From Loktanella sp. 3ANDIMAR09 (GTDB lineage Bacteria > Pseudomonadota > Alphaproteobacteria > Rhodobacterales > Rhodobacteraceae): a DNA stretch of 64,000 nt. The stretch spans positions 62,001 through 126,000 of the forward strand of contig NZ_LJAK01000007.1 in assembly GCF_001420005.1 (NCBI RefSeq), given 5' to 3'. The translations under genes were made by a program, and so were the position numbers. The notes beneath the pieces are model-generated. The model was given only the letters and a program-made list of their open reading frames with translations, had not been told where the DNA came from and searched no databases. Shown here piece after piece: positions 36,819 to 45,158 of this stretch (positions are counted from its first letter, which is position 1; each line of letters starts with the position of its first letter).

Positions 36819-37850
36819 ATGAACATCGATCTGCTCAAGCGACTGTGCGAAACGCCCGGCGTCCCCGGACGCGAGGACCGGGTCCGCGACCTGATCCTGT
36901 CGGAAATCGACGGTCTGTTCGATCATGTCGAAACCGACCCGATGGGCAGCCTGCTGTGCCGCCGCGATGCGAGCACCGAAGGTGCGCCACGCATCATGCT
37001 GCTGTGCCACATGGACGAAATCGGATTTCTGGTCAGCCATATCGACGACAAGGGGTTCATCTATGTCCAGCCCGTCGGCGGTTTCGACCCGCGCAACCTG
37101 TTTTCGCGCCGCGTTCTGGTCTGCACCGACAATGGCGACCTCAAGGGGGTGATGAACCCCGGCGGCAAGCCGATCCATATTTCCAGCCCCGAGGATCGCA
37201 AAAAGGTGCCCGAGGTCGGCGAATTCTTTATCGACACCGGGCTGGGTGCCGCGACCAGGGACCATGTCCAGATCGGTGATTTCGTGGTGATGGACGAACC
37301 GCTGCTGGAAATGGGCGACAAGATCGTGTCCAAGGCGCTGGACAACCGGATCGCCTGCTGGCTGGGGATCGAGGTCATCCGCGCGCTGGCCGAGGACGGT
37401 CGCGGCGCAGAAATTCACGTGGCATTCACCAGCCAGGAAGAAGTCGGTCTGCGCGGTGCCAAGACCGCCGCGCACCGTATCCAACCCGATATCGGCATCG
37501 GTATCGACACCACTCTGGCCTGCGACACCCCCGGTATCGCCGACCATCTGGCGACAACGCGCCATGGCAAGGGGTTCGGCCTGCACGTGCGCGACAGCTC
37601 TTTCATCGCGGACACGGGACTGGTCCGCGACTTTGCGGCACTGGCCGACAAGGAAGGCATCCCCTACCAGCGCACCATGCTGGCCGCCGGTGGTCAGGAC
37701 GGGGCCGCCGCCCAGCAGGCCGCATCGGGAGCGCGCGCCATCGGGATCGTGGTTGGCACGCGCTATATCCATACCGTCACCGAAATGGTGGACCGGGGCG
37801 ATCTGGAGGCCGCGCGCCAGATCCTGACGGCCTATCTGCGCACGTTCTGA
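36819..37850 (+). CDS. M42-family metallopeptidase
   Basis: A 343-residue M42 (tetrahedral-type) aminopeptidase or endoglucanase-like hydrolase, cytosolic. Zinc ligands are visible as His64 and Asp66 (CHMDEIGF), the Asp in KALDNRIACW, Glu-Glu in FTSQEEVGLRG, Asp in GIDTTLACD and the C-terminal His in TRYIHTVTEM. Order and length are normal. It starts at ATG 36819 after AAAGGTGCC. Substrates are probably short peptides. Confidence 0.93.
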   Translation: MNIDLLKRLCETPGVPGREDRVRDLILSEIDGLFDHVETDPMGSLLCRRDASTEGAPRIMLLCHMDEIGFLVSHIDDKGFIYVQPVGGFDPRNLFSRRVLVCTDNGDLKGVMNPGGKPIHISSPEDRKKVPEVGEFFIDTGLGAATRDHVQIGDFVVMDEPLLEMGDKIVSKALDNRIACWLGIEVIRALAEDGRGAEIHVAFTSQEEVGLRGAKTAAHRIQPDIGIGIDTTLACDTPGIADHLATTRHGKGFGLHVRDSSFIADTGLVRDFAALADKEGIPYQRTMLAAGGQDGAAAQQAASGARAIGIVVGTRYIHTVTEMVDRGDLEAARQILTAYLRTF

Positions 37851-37872
37851 TCCGCACCTGTCCGAACGCAAA

Positions 37873-37898
37873 GCCCCCGCACAATGATGTGCGGGGGC
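37873..37898. terminator. Strong GC hairpin between convergent genes
   Basis: Perfect 10-bp stem GCCCCCGCAC (37873-37882) and GTGCGGGGGC (37889-37898) with a six-base loop, between the M42 gene and the convergent fasciclin gene. It lacks a T-run, so it may terminate weakly or stabilise 3' ends. Confidence 0.6.
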
Positions 37899-37938
37899 GA
37901 TGTCGTTCTGCCAATCCGGCCCGAGGGCCAGGATCAAT

Positions 37939-38508
37939 TTATTCGGCAGGCAGGATGACCGTGTCGATGACGTGCACGACGCCGTTGGACTGGAACACGT
38001 CAGCCTGTGTGACGGTGACCACCTGGCCACGCTCGTCGGTCAGCGTGATGGTGTCGCCGTCCTGTTTTGCCATCAACGTGCAGCCACCGACGGTTTCGAC
38101 AGCGTGCATGCCACCGTCATCGGCGATCATCCCGAGGATCGTGGCAGAATCCGCGTTGGCCGCAACCACGTGACAGGTCAGGATCTGCGCCAGCGCGGCC
38201 TGGTTTTCCGGCTTCAGCAGCTCGGCCACCTGGTCCTGGTTCAGTTTCGCGAATGCATCGTTGGTCGGTGCGAAAACGGTGAACGGACCCGGTCCGGACA
38301 GCGTGTCGACCAGACCGGCAGCGGCGACAGCGGCGACCAGCGTGGTCAGGTTGTCGGCGTTGGATGCGTTTTCGACGATGGTCATGCTGGGCAGCATTTC
38401 CGCGCCGCCGACCATCGGGTTCTCTGCGGCGTGGGCTGCGGCAAATGCGGAACCAGTGGACAGGGTCAGAACGGCAGCGGCGGTCATCAGGGATGTTTTC
38501 ATCGTCAT
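37939..38508 (-). CDS. Secreted fasciclin (FAS1) domain protein
   Basis: A 189-residue protein. The signal peptide (MTMKTSLMTAAAVLTLSTGSAFA) has a cleavage site near AFA-AA. The single FAS1 domain carries GPGPFTVFAPTNDAF and a later LTCHVV, ending VVHVIDTVILPAE. FAS1 domains mediate adhesion or bind proteins and cofactors outside the cell. Two Cys (LTCHVV, GGCTLM) could form a disulphide. Start 38508 has AGAGAAG upstream. It is monocistronic. Confidence 0.93.
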   Translation of the reverse strand: MTMKTSLMTAAAVLTLSTGSAFAAAHAAENPMVGGAEMLPSMTIVENASNADNLTTLVAAVAAAGLVDTLSGPGPFTVFAPTNDAFAKLNQDQVAELLKPENQAALAQILTCHVVAANADSATILGMIADDGGMHAVETVGGCTLMAKQDGDTITLTDERGQVVTVTQADVFQSNGVVHVIDTVILPAE

Positions 38509-38652
38509 GGCATCTTCTCTCTGTTGTCTCGGCGGGTCATTCCGCCGTGTGATGCCAGAACCACGATGAAGCACGACACAGAGTTTCGCAGGCCGCCGAA
38601 AATTTTCCCGCGCAGGGATCACGAAACCGTCAGGCGATCAACCTGCGGGCCG

Positions 38653-39351
38653 TCAGCCCCGGCCATCCAGCCAGGCCGGAAGGTCCGCGATACTGTCGAG
38701 CACGACATCGGCGTGGGGTGCCAGCTCTGTGCGCGGCGCAGGTCCGGTCAACACGCCAATGCAGATCATGCCGGCGGCACGTCCCGCTGTCAGGTCGTGC
38801 GTGCTGTCACCGATCATCGCGCAATTCTGCGGTGCGATCCCTGTCTGCGCACAGAATGCATCCAGTTGCCCCGGTCCCGGTTTGTGACCAAAGCCGCTGT
38901 CCGCCCCGGCCACGAAATCAAACGCAGCGTCGATCGCATGATCTGCCAGATGCCTGCGCGCAGGCGCCTCGCTGTCATTGGTGGCCAGCCCCAGGACATG
39001 ACCAGCCGCGCGCAAGCGCGACATCAAATCCGGCAGATCTGCCGCCGGGTGCTGCGTGACCTCGGCGCTGGCCGCGTCCATGCGCGCGATCAGGGCGGAC
39101 TTGTCCGTCTGGCCCGTGATCCGCAGAATGGTGTCGGCCACGACATGGACGGGTTCCGCAATGACGATGCTGCCGGCCAGGAACCGGCCTGCCGTCAGGT
39201 CATAGCCCAGGGCCTGTGCCAGCGGTTCAACCAATGCCATGTCCCCGCTGGCCTCTGCATCCAGCATGGTGCGGGTCCACGCCCCCCAGGTGGCGTTGAA
39301 ATCGAACAGGGTGCCATCCTTGTCAAAGATCAGTCCGGTCGGGTGTGCCAT
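38653..39351 (-). CDS. HAD-family hydrolase (phosphoglycolate phosphatase-like)
   Basis: A 232-residue haloacid-dehalogenase phosphatase. The nucleophile motif is DKDGT (Asp10, Asp12), followed by a helical cap, motif II in LATNDSE, Lys in GHKPGPGQ and GDSTHDLTAGRAAGM for motifs III/IV. It resembles phosphoglycolate phosphatase or its relatives, but the substrate is not defined. Its start overlaps the TGA of the DUF3572 gene by one base, so the two are coupled. Confidence 0.9.
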   Translation of the reverse strand: MAHPTGLIFDKDGTLFDFNATWGAWTRTMLDAEASGDMALVEPLAQALGYDLTAGRFLAGSIVIAEPVHVVADTILRITGQTDKSALIARMDAASAEVTQHPAADLPDLMSRLRAAGHVLGLATNDSEAPARRHLADHAIDAAFDFVAGADSGFGHKPGPGQLDAFCAQTGIAPQNCAMIGDSTHDLTAGRAAGMICIGVLTGPAPRTELAPHADVVLDSIADLPAWLDGRG

Positions 39352-39629
39352 CAGGTCCAGCTGACCTCCTCGTTTCCGGGCAAACTATAACGGGCCTGCA
39401 TCGGCACCTCGTAGGCGTGTCCATGCGCATCGCAAAATGCCATCACCCAATCATCCCGCTGGCACAGAAATTCGAGCAGCGCCGCGAGAAAGGCAGGGTC
39501 GGTCGCGCCCGCCCGCATGTCACCGGCCGACAGACCGTTCGGCCCCATAAAGGCGGCACTCAGGTCCTGATCCGCCACGACATGTGCCAGCGCCTGCAGC
39601 GCGATGATTTCGGCGTATTCCGGTGTCAT
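39351..39629 (-). CDS. DUF3572 protein
   Basis: A 92-residue small soluble helical protein (AEIIALQALAHVVADQDLSAAFM... ALLEFLCQRDDWVMAFCDAHG) fitting DUF3572, a family of alphaproteobacteria with unknown function. It is divergent from the pleD-like gene, about 90 bases away, and coupled to the HAD gene downstream. Confidence 0.85.
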   Translation of the reverse strand: MTPEYAEIIALQALAHVVADQDLSAAFMGPNGLSAGDMRAGATDPAFLAALLEFLCQRDDWVMAFCDAHGHAYEVPMQARYSLPGNEEVSWT

Positions 39630-39722
39630 CGAATGTCCCTCGGCAATGATGAACCTTTTTTTAATCTATCGGGCGCAGTGTCCAGTCAGAAGGTGGTGAA
39701 ACCATCAGACAGGGTTGGAAGA

Positions 39723-41110
39723 ATGTCCGGTAGATTATTGATCGTGGACTCTGTGTCCACAAATCGCATCGTCCTGCGGGTGAAACTCCTCGCTGCCAAA
39801 TATGATGTCGAGGCTGTCAGCGACTGTACGGCCGCATATGCCAGCGTTCAAAAACGATGCCCTGACATGATCCTGATCAACCTGACCGACAATTTTTCCG
39901 ATGGCCACGCTTTTTGCACGCATCTGCGCGCACAGCAGGCAACGCGCAACGTGCCGATTATTTCGGTTGGCGGTCAGGACACCAGTGCGGCACGTTTCAT
40001 GGCGCTGGATGCGGGGGCGGACGATGTGTTGCCGCGCCCCGTCTGCGATACATTGCTTCTTGCGCGGGTTCGCAATCTGCTGCGCCGCGGCAACCGCGCG
40101 CGTGAACTGGACCTGCGCAGCGAGACGCTTCGCATGATGGGGCTGGATGAAACGCGCAGCCCCCGGATCGCACCAGCCTGTGTCACGCTGCTGTCGGATC
40201 ACGCACTGGCGGCGGCGACGTTTCAGCGCAGCTGCAGGCCGGGCTGGGGCAGCGGGTGCGGGTCATGGACCGCGACGGTGCCCTTTCCGACGAATCCCGT
40301 GTGGCAACGGATGTTTTCATCATCGACGCAAGGCGCTGCCGGTCCGACGGGGACGACCTGTTCCGCCTGCTGGCTGATCTGCGCACCCGCGATCAGACAA
40401 GACATGCAGCACAACTGATCCTGCTTGCCCAGGATGACCTGCGGACGGCTGCGCTGGTGCTGGATCTGGGGGCCGACGACGTGATCCTGGGACCGTTCGA
40501 GCAGGACGAACTGTGTCACCGCACGCGTGTCCTCGTTGCACATAAATGCCAGCGTGACCGCCTGCTTGATCAGGTTGAAACCGGGCTGGCCGCCGCGATG
40601 ACGGACCCCCTCACGGGATTGTTCAATCGCCGCTATGCCTTGGCCCATCTTCGCCGGATTGCGGAACAGGCCCGCGAAACCGGGTGCGACTATGCCCTGA
40701 TGGTCGCTGACATTGACCACTTCAAGGCGGTGAATGATACCTATGGCCATAGCACAGGCGACCGTGTGCTGACGGGCGTCGGGGCCTGTTTGCGCAACAG
40801 TTTCCGACCTGACGATCTGGTGGCGCGGATCGGTGGTGAGGAATTTCTGATCGTGATGCCGCGCACATCGCTGGCGGACGCCACGACCGCAGCCCAGCGC
40901 CTGCGCGAAAGGATCGGCGCAAAATATTTTGACGCAGGCGGCGACCGCAGCCCGCTGCGTGTCACCATTTCGGTCGGCATTGCGGCTGGGTCCGGCGACG
41001 GGCAATCCCTTCGGGCGCTTGATGCGCTGTTCGACCGGGCTGACCTCGCGCTCTACCGGGCCAAGGCGGAGGGTCGCAATGCGGTCGCTGTCGATCTGTC
41101 AGCAGCCTGA
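39723..41110 (+). pseudogene. pleD: PleD-type diguanylate cyclase gene with a frameshift
   Basis: Two consecutive frames together give the PleD layout REC-REC-GGDEF (about 462 residues if repaired). The first reads from ATG 39723 (MSGRLLIVDSVSTNR). Near 40226 the expected text (QLQAGLGQRVRVMDRDG) continues in the -1 frame, as if one base were missing in CAGCGCAG. The second frame is open to 41110 and holds the second receiver, DIDHFKAVNDTYGH, the RxxD I-site (RPDD) and the GGEEF active site. REC1 is also degenerate: Asn replaces the phosphoacceptor Asp (ILINLTDN). An internal ATG at 40265 could allow a separate cyclase fragment. Could be a mutation or an assembly error. Confidence 0.8.
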
Positions 41111-41219
41111 CCCGCGGCGATAACGTCACGATCTGGACTGCACCCCGACCGTTCACCCTGCAAAAGAGGGTTTCAATTTCCCCACGGAACGCCATGTTGG
41201 TTCTAAAAGGACCGACGCC

Positions 41220-41615
41220 ATGACCCAAAGCTACAAACAGACGCCGCTGCAAGACCGCGAAATGAAGACCGCCATGCTGCGCGGTTTCAAACGGATCTGC
41301 CCTAATTGCGGCGAGGGTGACATGTTCGACAGCTATCTGCACGTGGCTGATCGCTGCCCGGCCTGCACCGAAGACCTGTCCCAGCACCGCGCTGACGACG
41401 GCCCCGCCTATCTGACGATCCTGATTGTCGGTCATTTGCTGGCACCGCTGATGATCTGGGTCTTTACCGAATTTCGGCCCGGCGCGATGACGATGGCGAT
41501 CCTGTTTTCGGTCTCGACCGTTGCCTTGTCGCTCTACCTCCTGCCACGGCTCAAGGGGGTGGTCGTGGGCATTCAGTGGTCAAAGGGGATGCACGGGTTT
41601 GGCCAGCCCAGCTGA
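41220..41615 (+). CDS. DUF983 membrane protein with zinc ribbon
   Basis: A 131-residue protein. An N-terminal treble of cysteines, C27-P-N-C30 and C46-P-A-C49, forms a probable zinc ribbon, followed by two membrane helices (about 65-83 and 88-108) and a short tail. LRGFKRICPNCGEG is the DUF983 hallmark. Function unknown. Its 3' end overlaps the following Nudix gene by about 17 bases. Confidence 0.88.
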   Translation: MTQSYKQTPLQDREMKTAMLRGFKRICPNCGEGDMFDSYLHVADRCPACTEDLSQHRADDGPAYLTILIVGHLLAPLMIWVFTEFRPGAMTMAILFSVSTVALSLYLLPRLKGVVVGIQWSKGMHGFGQPS

Positions 41616-42300
41616 TATCCCCATCCGTGATGCGGCCACGGTGATTTTATTGCGCCGTGACGGTACCCCGCGGGTGTTGATGGGACAGCGTGGCGCCTCT
41701 GCCGTTTTCATGCCCAATAAATTCGTGTTTCCCGGCGGTGCCGTCGATCCCAACGATGCCCTCGTTGCACCCACCGGCTTGTGCCACGAAACCCTGCAGG
41801 CCTTGCAAGACGACAGTGACGCAGATGCGCAGGCCCTGGTTGCCGCCGCAATCCGAGAGTTGTGGGAAGAAACGGGTCAGATGTTGGGCGTGCCCGGCGA
41901 TTGGGCGGACCCGCCACGGGGCTGGCGCGGTTTCGCGGCCAGTGGCCATCGCCCGACGGCTGCGGGCATGCGTTTCTTTTTCAGGGCCGTGACGCCGCAG
42001 GGGGCACCCCGCCGGTTCGACGCCCGTTTTTTTCTGGTGGATGCCACGGCATTGATCACCGACCCCGATGACTTTGGCAGGGCCGAGGACGAATTGTCCC
42101 ACCTGCAGTGGGTCGATCTGAAGGCCGCACGCGCGCTGGACCTGCCATTCATCACCGAGGTGGCGCTGGCCGAACTTGCAGCGCATCTGGCAAATCCCGC
42201 GGCCCCGCTGACGGTTCCGTTTTTCCGCAACGACGACGAACGCCACCTGATTTCACGGTTGGGCGGCAGACGCCCGCTGGATCACGCGCCCGAGGTCTGA
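41599..42300 (+). CDS. Nudix hydrolase, long (NUDT19-like) type
   Basis: A 233-residue Nudix protein. FVFPGGAVDPNDA near the start, then AAIRELWEETGQML gives the R-E-x2-E-E part of the Nudix box, widely separated from the glycine by about 30 residues as in CoA/NUDT19-like enzymes. The substrate is unknown. I take the TTG at 41599 (ASPADIPIRDAATV) because it matches my memory of family N-termini and follows AAGGGG. Its last 19 bases overlap the convergent ArsC-like gene. Confidence 0.85.
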   Translation: MASPADIPIRDAATVILLRRDGTPRVLMGQRGASAVFMPNKFVFPGGAVDPNDALVAPTGLCHETLQALQDDSDADAQALVAAAIRELWEETGQMLGVPGDWADPPRGWRGFAASGHRPTAAGMRFFFRAVTPQGAPRRFDARFFLVDATALITDPDDFGRAEDELSHLQWVDLKAARALDLPFITEVALAELAAHLANPAAPLTVPFFRNDDERHLISRLGGRRPLDHAPEV

Positions 42301-42623
42301 CCAAGGTGGGCGGCTTGCGCGTCAGCCTTCCAGCCCAGGGTCCAGACATCACCATTGAGCACGACGGGGCGTTTCATCAGGGTCGGATGCGCGCCCAGCA
42401 GGACATCGGGTGCCCCGGCGCGTTCGGTGTCCGACAGCTGTCGCCATGTGGCCGAGGACCGGTTGATCAGGTCATCGCCAAAGCGGTCGATCAGCGCGGT
42501 CAGATCCGCCTCGGCGATACCGTCTGCCCGCACGTCGATCACCACAGGGTCATGGCCCGCAGCCCGCAGGGCCTTGATCGCCTTGCGGCAGGTATCGCAG
42601 GTCTTGAGTGAAAAGATACGCAT
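42282..42623 (-). CDS. ArsC/Spx-family thioredoxin-fold protein
   Basis: A 113-residue protein of the ArsC/Spx/YffB group. It opens MRIFSLKTCDTCRKAI, with Cys9 and Cys12 forming a redox pair, and later has the arsenate-reductase-family MKRPVVLNGDVWTLGW. The family includes glutathione-dependent arsenate reductases and proteins of unclear role; without ars genes nearby I do not claim arsenate reduction. It lies 38 bases downstream of folA on the same strand. Confidence 0.85.
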   Translation of the reverse strand: MRIFSLKTCDTCRKAIKALRAAGHDPVVIDVRADGIAEADLTALIDRFGDDLINRSSATWRQLSDTERAGAPDVLLGAHPTLMKRPVVLNGDVWTLGWKADAQAAHLGQTSGA

Positions 42624-42661
42624 GTCGTTGCAATGGCTCCTGTCTGGGCGGGATACGGGCG

Positions 42662-43144
42662 CTAGCCCCTGACCCGCAGATATTCGTGCAAGACGCAGGC
42701 CGGGTCAGCGGAACGCAGCGTGCGGGTCGCGATCTGCGTCCACCCGCCTGCGTCAAAGTCGGGAAAGAACGTATCCGCGTCGGGCACATCAAGATCGACC
42801 CGCGTGATCAACAGACGATCCGCCATGCCCAACAGGGCGCCATAAATACCGGCCCCGCCGATCCCGTAAATCCGCTGATAGCCCGCCGCATAACAGGCGG
42901 CGACCGCTGCCGCGACATCGCCAAACACGTGTTCTGTCAGGCTGCTATCCTGCGAGACAACGCAGTTCATCCTGTTTTTCAAAGGCTTCACCGGAAGACT
43001 GTTCCATGTGTGCCGCCCCATGATCAGTGCGCCACCCGTGGTTTCGCGCTGGAACATCGCCAGATCCTCTGGTGCGTGCCACGGGATGTCCCCGTCGCGT
43101 CCGATCGCCCCGTTGCGGGCGCAGGCAACGATCAGCGTCAGCAT
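42662..43144 (-). CDS. folA: Dihydrofolate reductase
   Basis: A 160-residue [36 protein letters not shown] carries the acidic catalytic residue (Asp-type in PEDL) and the Met20-loop region; GALIMGRHTWNSLP and RIYGIGGAGIYG bind NADPH. It regenerates tetrahydrofolate used by ThyA. Its ATG overlaps the thyA stop by one base (TGATG), so the thyA-folA pair is coupled. Confidence 0.97.
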   Translation of the reverse strand: MLTLIVACARNGAIGRDGDIPWHAPEDLAMFQRETTGGALIMGRHTWNSLPVKPLKNRMNCVVSQDSSLTEHVFGDVAAAVAACYAAGYQRIYGIGGAGIYGALLGMADRLLITRVDLDVPDADTFFPDFDAGGWTQIATRTLRSADPACVLHEYLRVRG

Positions 43145-43962
43145 CAGACGGCCACCGGCGCGCGGATCGCCGGGTCCGGATCATAGCCATCAAAGGCAAA
43201 ATCGTCGTAGCTGAAATCGAAAATCGACGTCACATCGCGCGTCAGGCGCAGCCTCGGCAGCGTCTTGGGGGTGCGGGACAATTGCAGATCCACCTGTTCG
43301 CGATGGTTGCTGTAGATATGCGCGTCGCCAATCGTATGGATGAAATCCCCCGGGGTATAGCCCGTCACATGGGCCAGCATATGGGCCAGCAGCGCATAGG
43401 ACGCGATGTTGAAGGGCACGCCCAGGAACATGTCGGCCGACCGCTGGTAGAGTTGCAGATGCAGTTTGCCTCCCGCGATCCGGACCTGCCACAGGGTGTG
43501 GCATGGCGGCAGCGCCATGGCATCAACCTCGCCGGGGTTCCAGGCGGACACAATCAGGCGACGACTGTCGGGTGTTGTGCGAATGGCCTCGACCAGTTTG
43601 GCAATCTGATCGACCTCGCCCAGCAGCGCGGTGCCGTCATCGTCCCGTGTCACGCGGGGGAAATGACGCCACTGGTGACCGTAAACCGGTCCCAAATCAC
43701 CGTTTTCATCGGCCCATTCGTTCCAGATCGACACACCGTTTTCCTGCAGATACCGCACGTTGGTATCCCCCGACAGGAACCACAGCAGTTCGTGCACGAT
43801 GGATTTCAGGTGCAGCTTCTTGGTGGTGACCAGCGGGAAACCGTCGGCCAGCGGATAGCGGCACTGCATGCCGAAATGACTGATCGTGCCGGTGCCGGTC
43901 CGGTCGGTGGATGGCACACCCTGTTCAAGGACGAGACGCAGCGCGTCATGATACTGGCGCAA
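43144..43962 (-). CDS. thyA: Thymidylate synthase, TTG start
   Basis: A 272-residue ThyA converting dUMP to dTMP with methylene-tetrahydrofolate. The catalytic Cys is in LPPCHTLWQ, folate and dUMP contacts in [42 protein letters not shown] and IYSNHREQ. No suitable ATG exists; TTG 43962 has a clear AAGGAG eight bases upstream, and the next residues (RQYHDALRL) match the family N-terminus. It is followed by folA. Confidence 0.96.
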   Translation of the reverse strand: MRQYHDALRLVLEQGVPSTDRTGTGTISHFGMQCRYPLADGFPLVTTKKLHLKSIVHELLWFLSGDTNVRYLQENGVSIWNEWADENGDLGPVYGHQWRHFPRVTRDDDGTALLGEVDQIAKLVEAIRTTPDSRRLIVSAWNPGEVDAMALPPCHTLWQVRIAGGKLHLQLYQRSADMFLGVPFNIASYALLAHMLAHVTGYTPGDFIHTIGDAHIYSNHREQVDLQLSRTPKTLPRLRLTRDVTSIFDFSYDDFAFDGYDPDPAIRAPVAV

Positions 43963-44144
43963 GGGGCAAACTCCTTGGACGGTGACGATTCCGAGGCAAG
44001 CTAAATGATGCCGCAGGCAAGTGCCACGTTGTAAATGGCGCACGCACGGCCCCGTTTTTCGCGCGTCGTGACCGTACCGATTGACTCAGGCCCTGCCCCT
44101 GCGGACATTGGGTCAACAAAAACGACCTGAGCAGGTGTGCGACC

Positions 44145-45158
44145 ATGACCCGATTCTTGACGACAGTCTCTGCACTGGCGTGGCTTGCCGCATGCGGTGA
44201 CGGCCAGCCCCTCTTTGAAGACGTGCAATCGGACGCGCAGGTCGCGGACGATGACGACCTTGACCTGCCCCCCGGCACCGAGGATGTCAGCGCATCGTCT
44301 GACATTTTCCGGTTCGAGGCGCGCAACAGCCAGGGCGGCGGTCTGGTGACCGATGTCTCCTACAATGCTGCAAACGATACGTTCAGTGTCGACAACCTCG
44401 GGTTTGATGGTGAAAACGTCTATACGCGCAAGACCGGTGCGCTTGCCACGCTTGGCACCACGCGCGTCTACGAGGCCGACGCGACGGTTCGCGATTTCCT
44501 GACGGGTGATCCCGTCAGCCAGATCGTGCCCTATGTCGCACTTTATGGTGTCAGCAAGAACCGGGTCGATGGTGATCCGCGCACCAGTTTTGCCATCGTG
44601 CGGACCGGCGGCTACGCAGGCTATGGGTTTGGTGGCTATGTCTATGAACGCAACGGCGGCACCGTCCTGCCAAACGAGGGACAGGCGACATTTTCAGGCG
44701 ACTACGCCGGGGTCAGGGTTTTCGCCCCGGCACGGTCAGAGCTTGAATATGTCACAGGTCAGATGAGCATCGACATTGATTTCGAAGACTTCAACGCCAA
44801 TGACGCGGTCAAAGGTGCAATCACGAACCGCCGGTTCTTTGACGAAAATGGTGTGCGGATTGTGACCGGGACGGGCCCTGACGATCTGCAGGACCCGAAT
44901 GTGCCGATCATTGTCGTCGAGGGCAGCAAATCGCTAAGCACCGCAGGCGAAATCGAAGTCGAACTGCAGAATTTCATACTGAACGAGTCCGGCGTGCTGG
45001 AACCGTACGAAGGCGGAAAATTCACAGGGATCATCGCTGGCGATACGACCAGCGGATCGGGCGGCGAAATCGTCGGTGTTGTGGTGCTGGAATCAGAGGA
45101 TCCCCGGTTCGAAGGGATCACCGCGCAAGAAACCGGCGGCGTGATCCTGTACCGATGA
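44145..45158 (+). CDS. TbpB-like surface lipoprotein, predicted Slam substrate
   Basis: A 337-residue lipoprotein: short signal, lipobox WLAAC with Cys17, then an acidic flexible stretch (ADDDDLDLPPGTED, about 34-47). The rest is Gly-rich beta structure. The C-terminal part has GKFTGIIAGDTTSGSGGEIVG, the small-barrel pattern (GxxxG, aGEvvGvv) of transferrin-binding-like proteins. It overlaps the downstream Slam gene by four bases (ATGA). The gene pair implies transport to the cell surface. The ligand is unknown; a metal or heme carrier is possible but unsupported. Confidence 0.78.
   Translation: MTRFLTTVSALAWLAACGDGQPLFEDVQSDAQVADDDDLDLPPGTEDVSASSDIFRFEARNSQGGGLVTDVSYNAANDTFSVDNLGFDGENVYTRKTGALATLGTTRVYEADATVRDFLTGDPVSQIVPYVALYGVSKNRVDGDPRTSFAIVRTGGYAGYGFGGYVYERNGGTVLPNEGQATFSGDYAGVRVFAPARSELEYVTGQMSIDIDFEDFNANDAVKGAITNRRFFDENGVRIVTGTGPDDLQDPNVPIIVVEGSKSLSTAGEIEVELQNFILNESGVLEPYEGGKFTGIIAGDTTSGSGGEIVGVVVLESEDPRFEGITAQETGGVILYR

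Noticed and set aside
37900-39390. A 496-residue open frame antisense to the fasciclin and HAD genes
   Set aside because: It spans two real genes with clear motifs on the other strand and has no domain.
40200-40265. Programmed -1 frameshift in the pleD-like gene
   Set aside because: There is no X-XXY-YYZ slippery heptamer at the switch point (CGTTTCAGCGC), so a mutation or assembly error is simpler.
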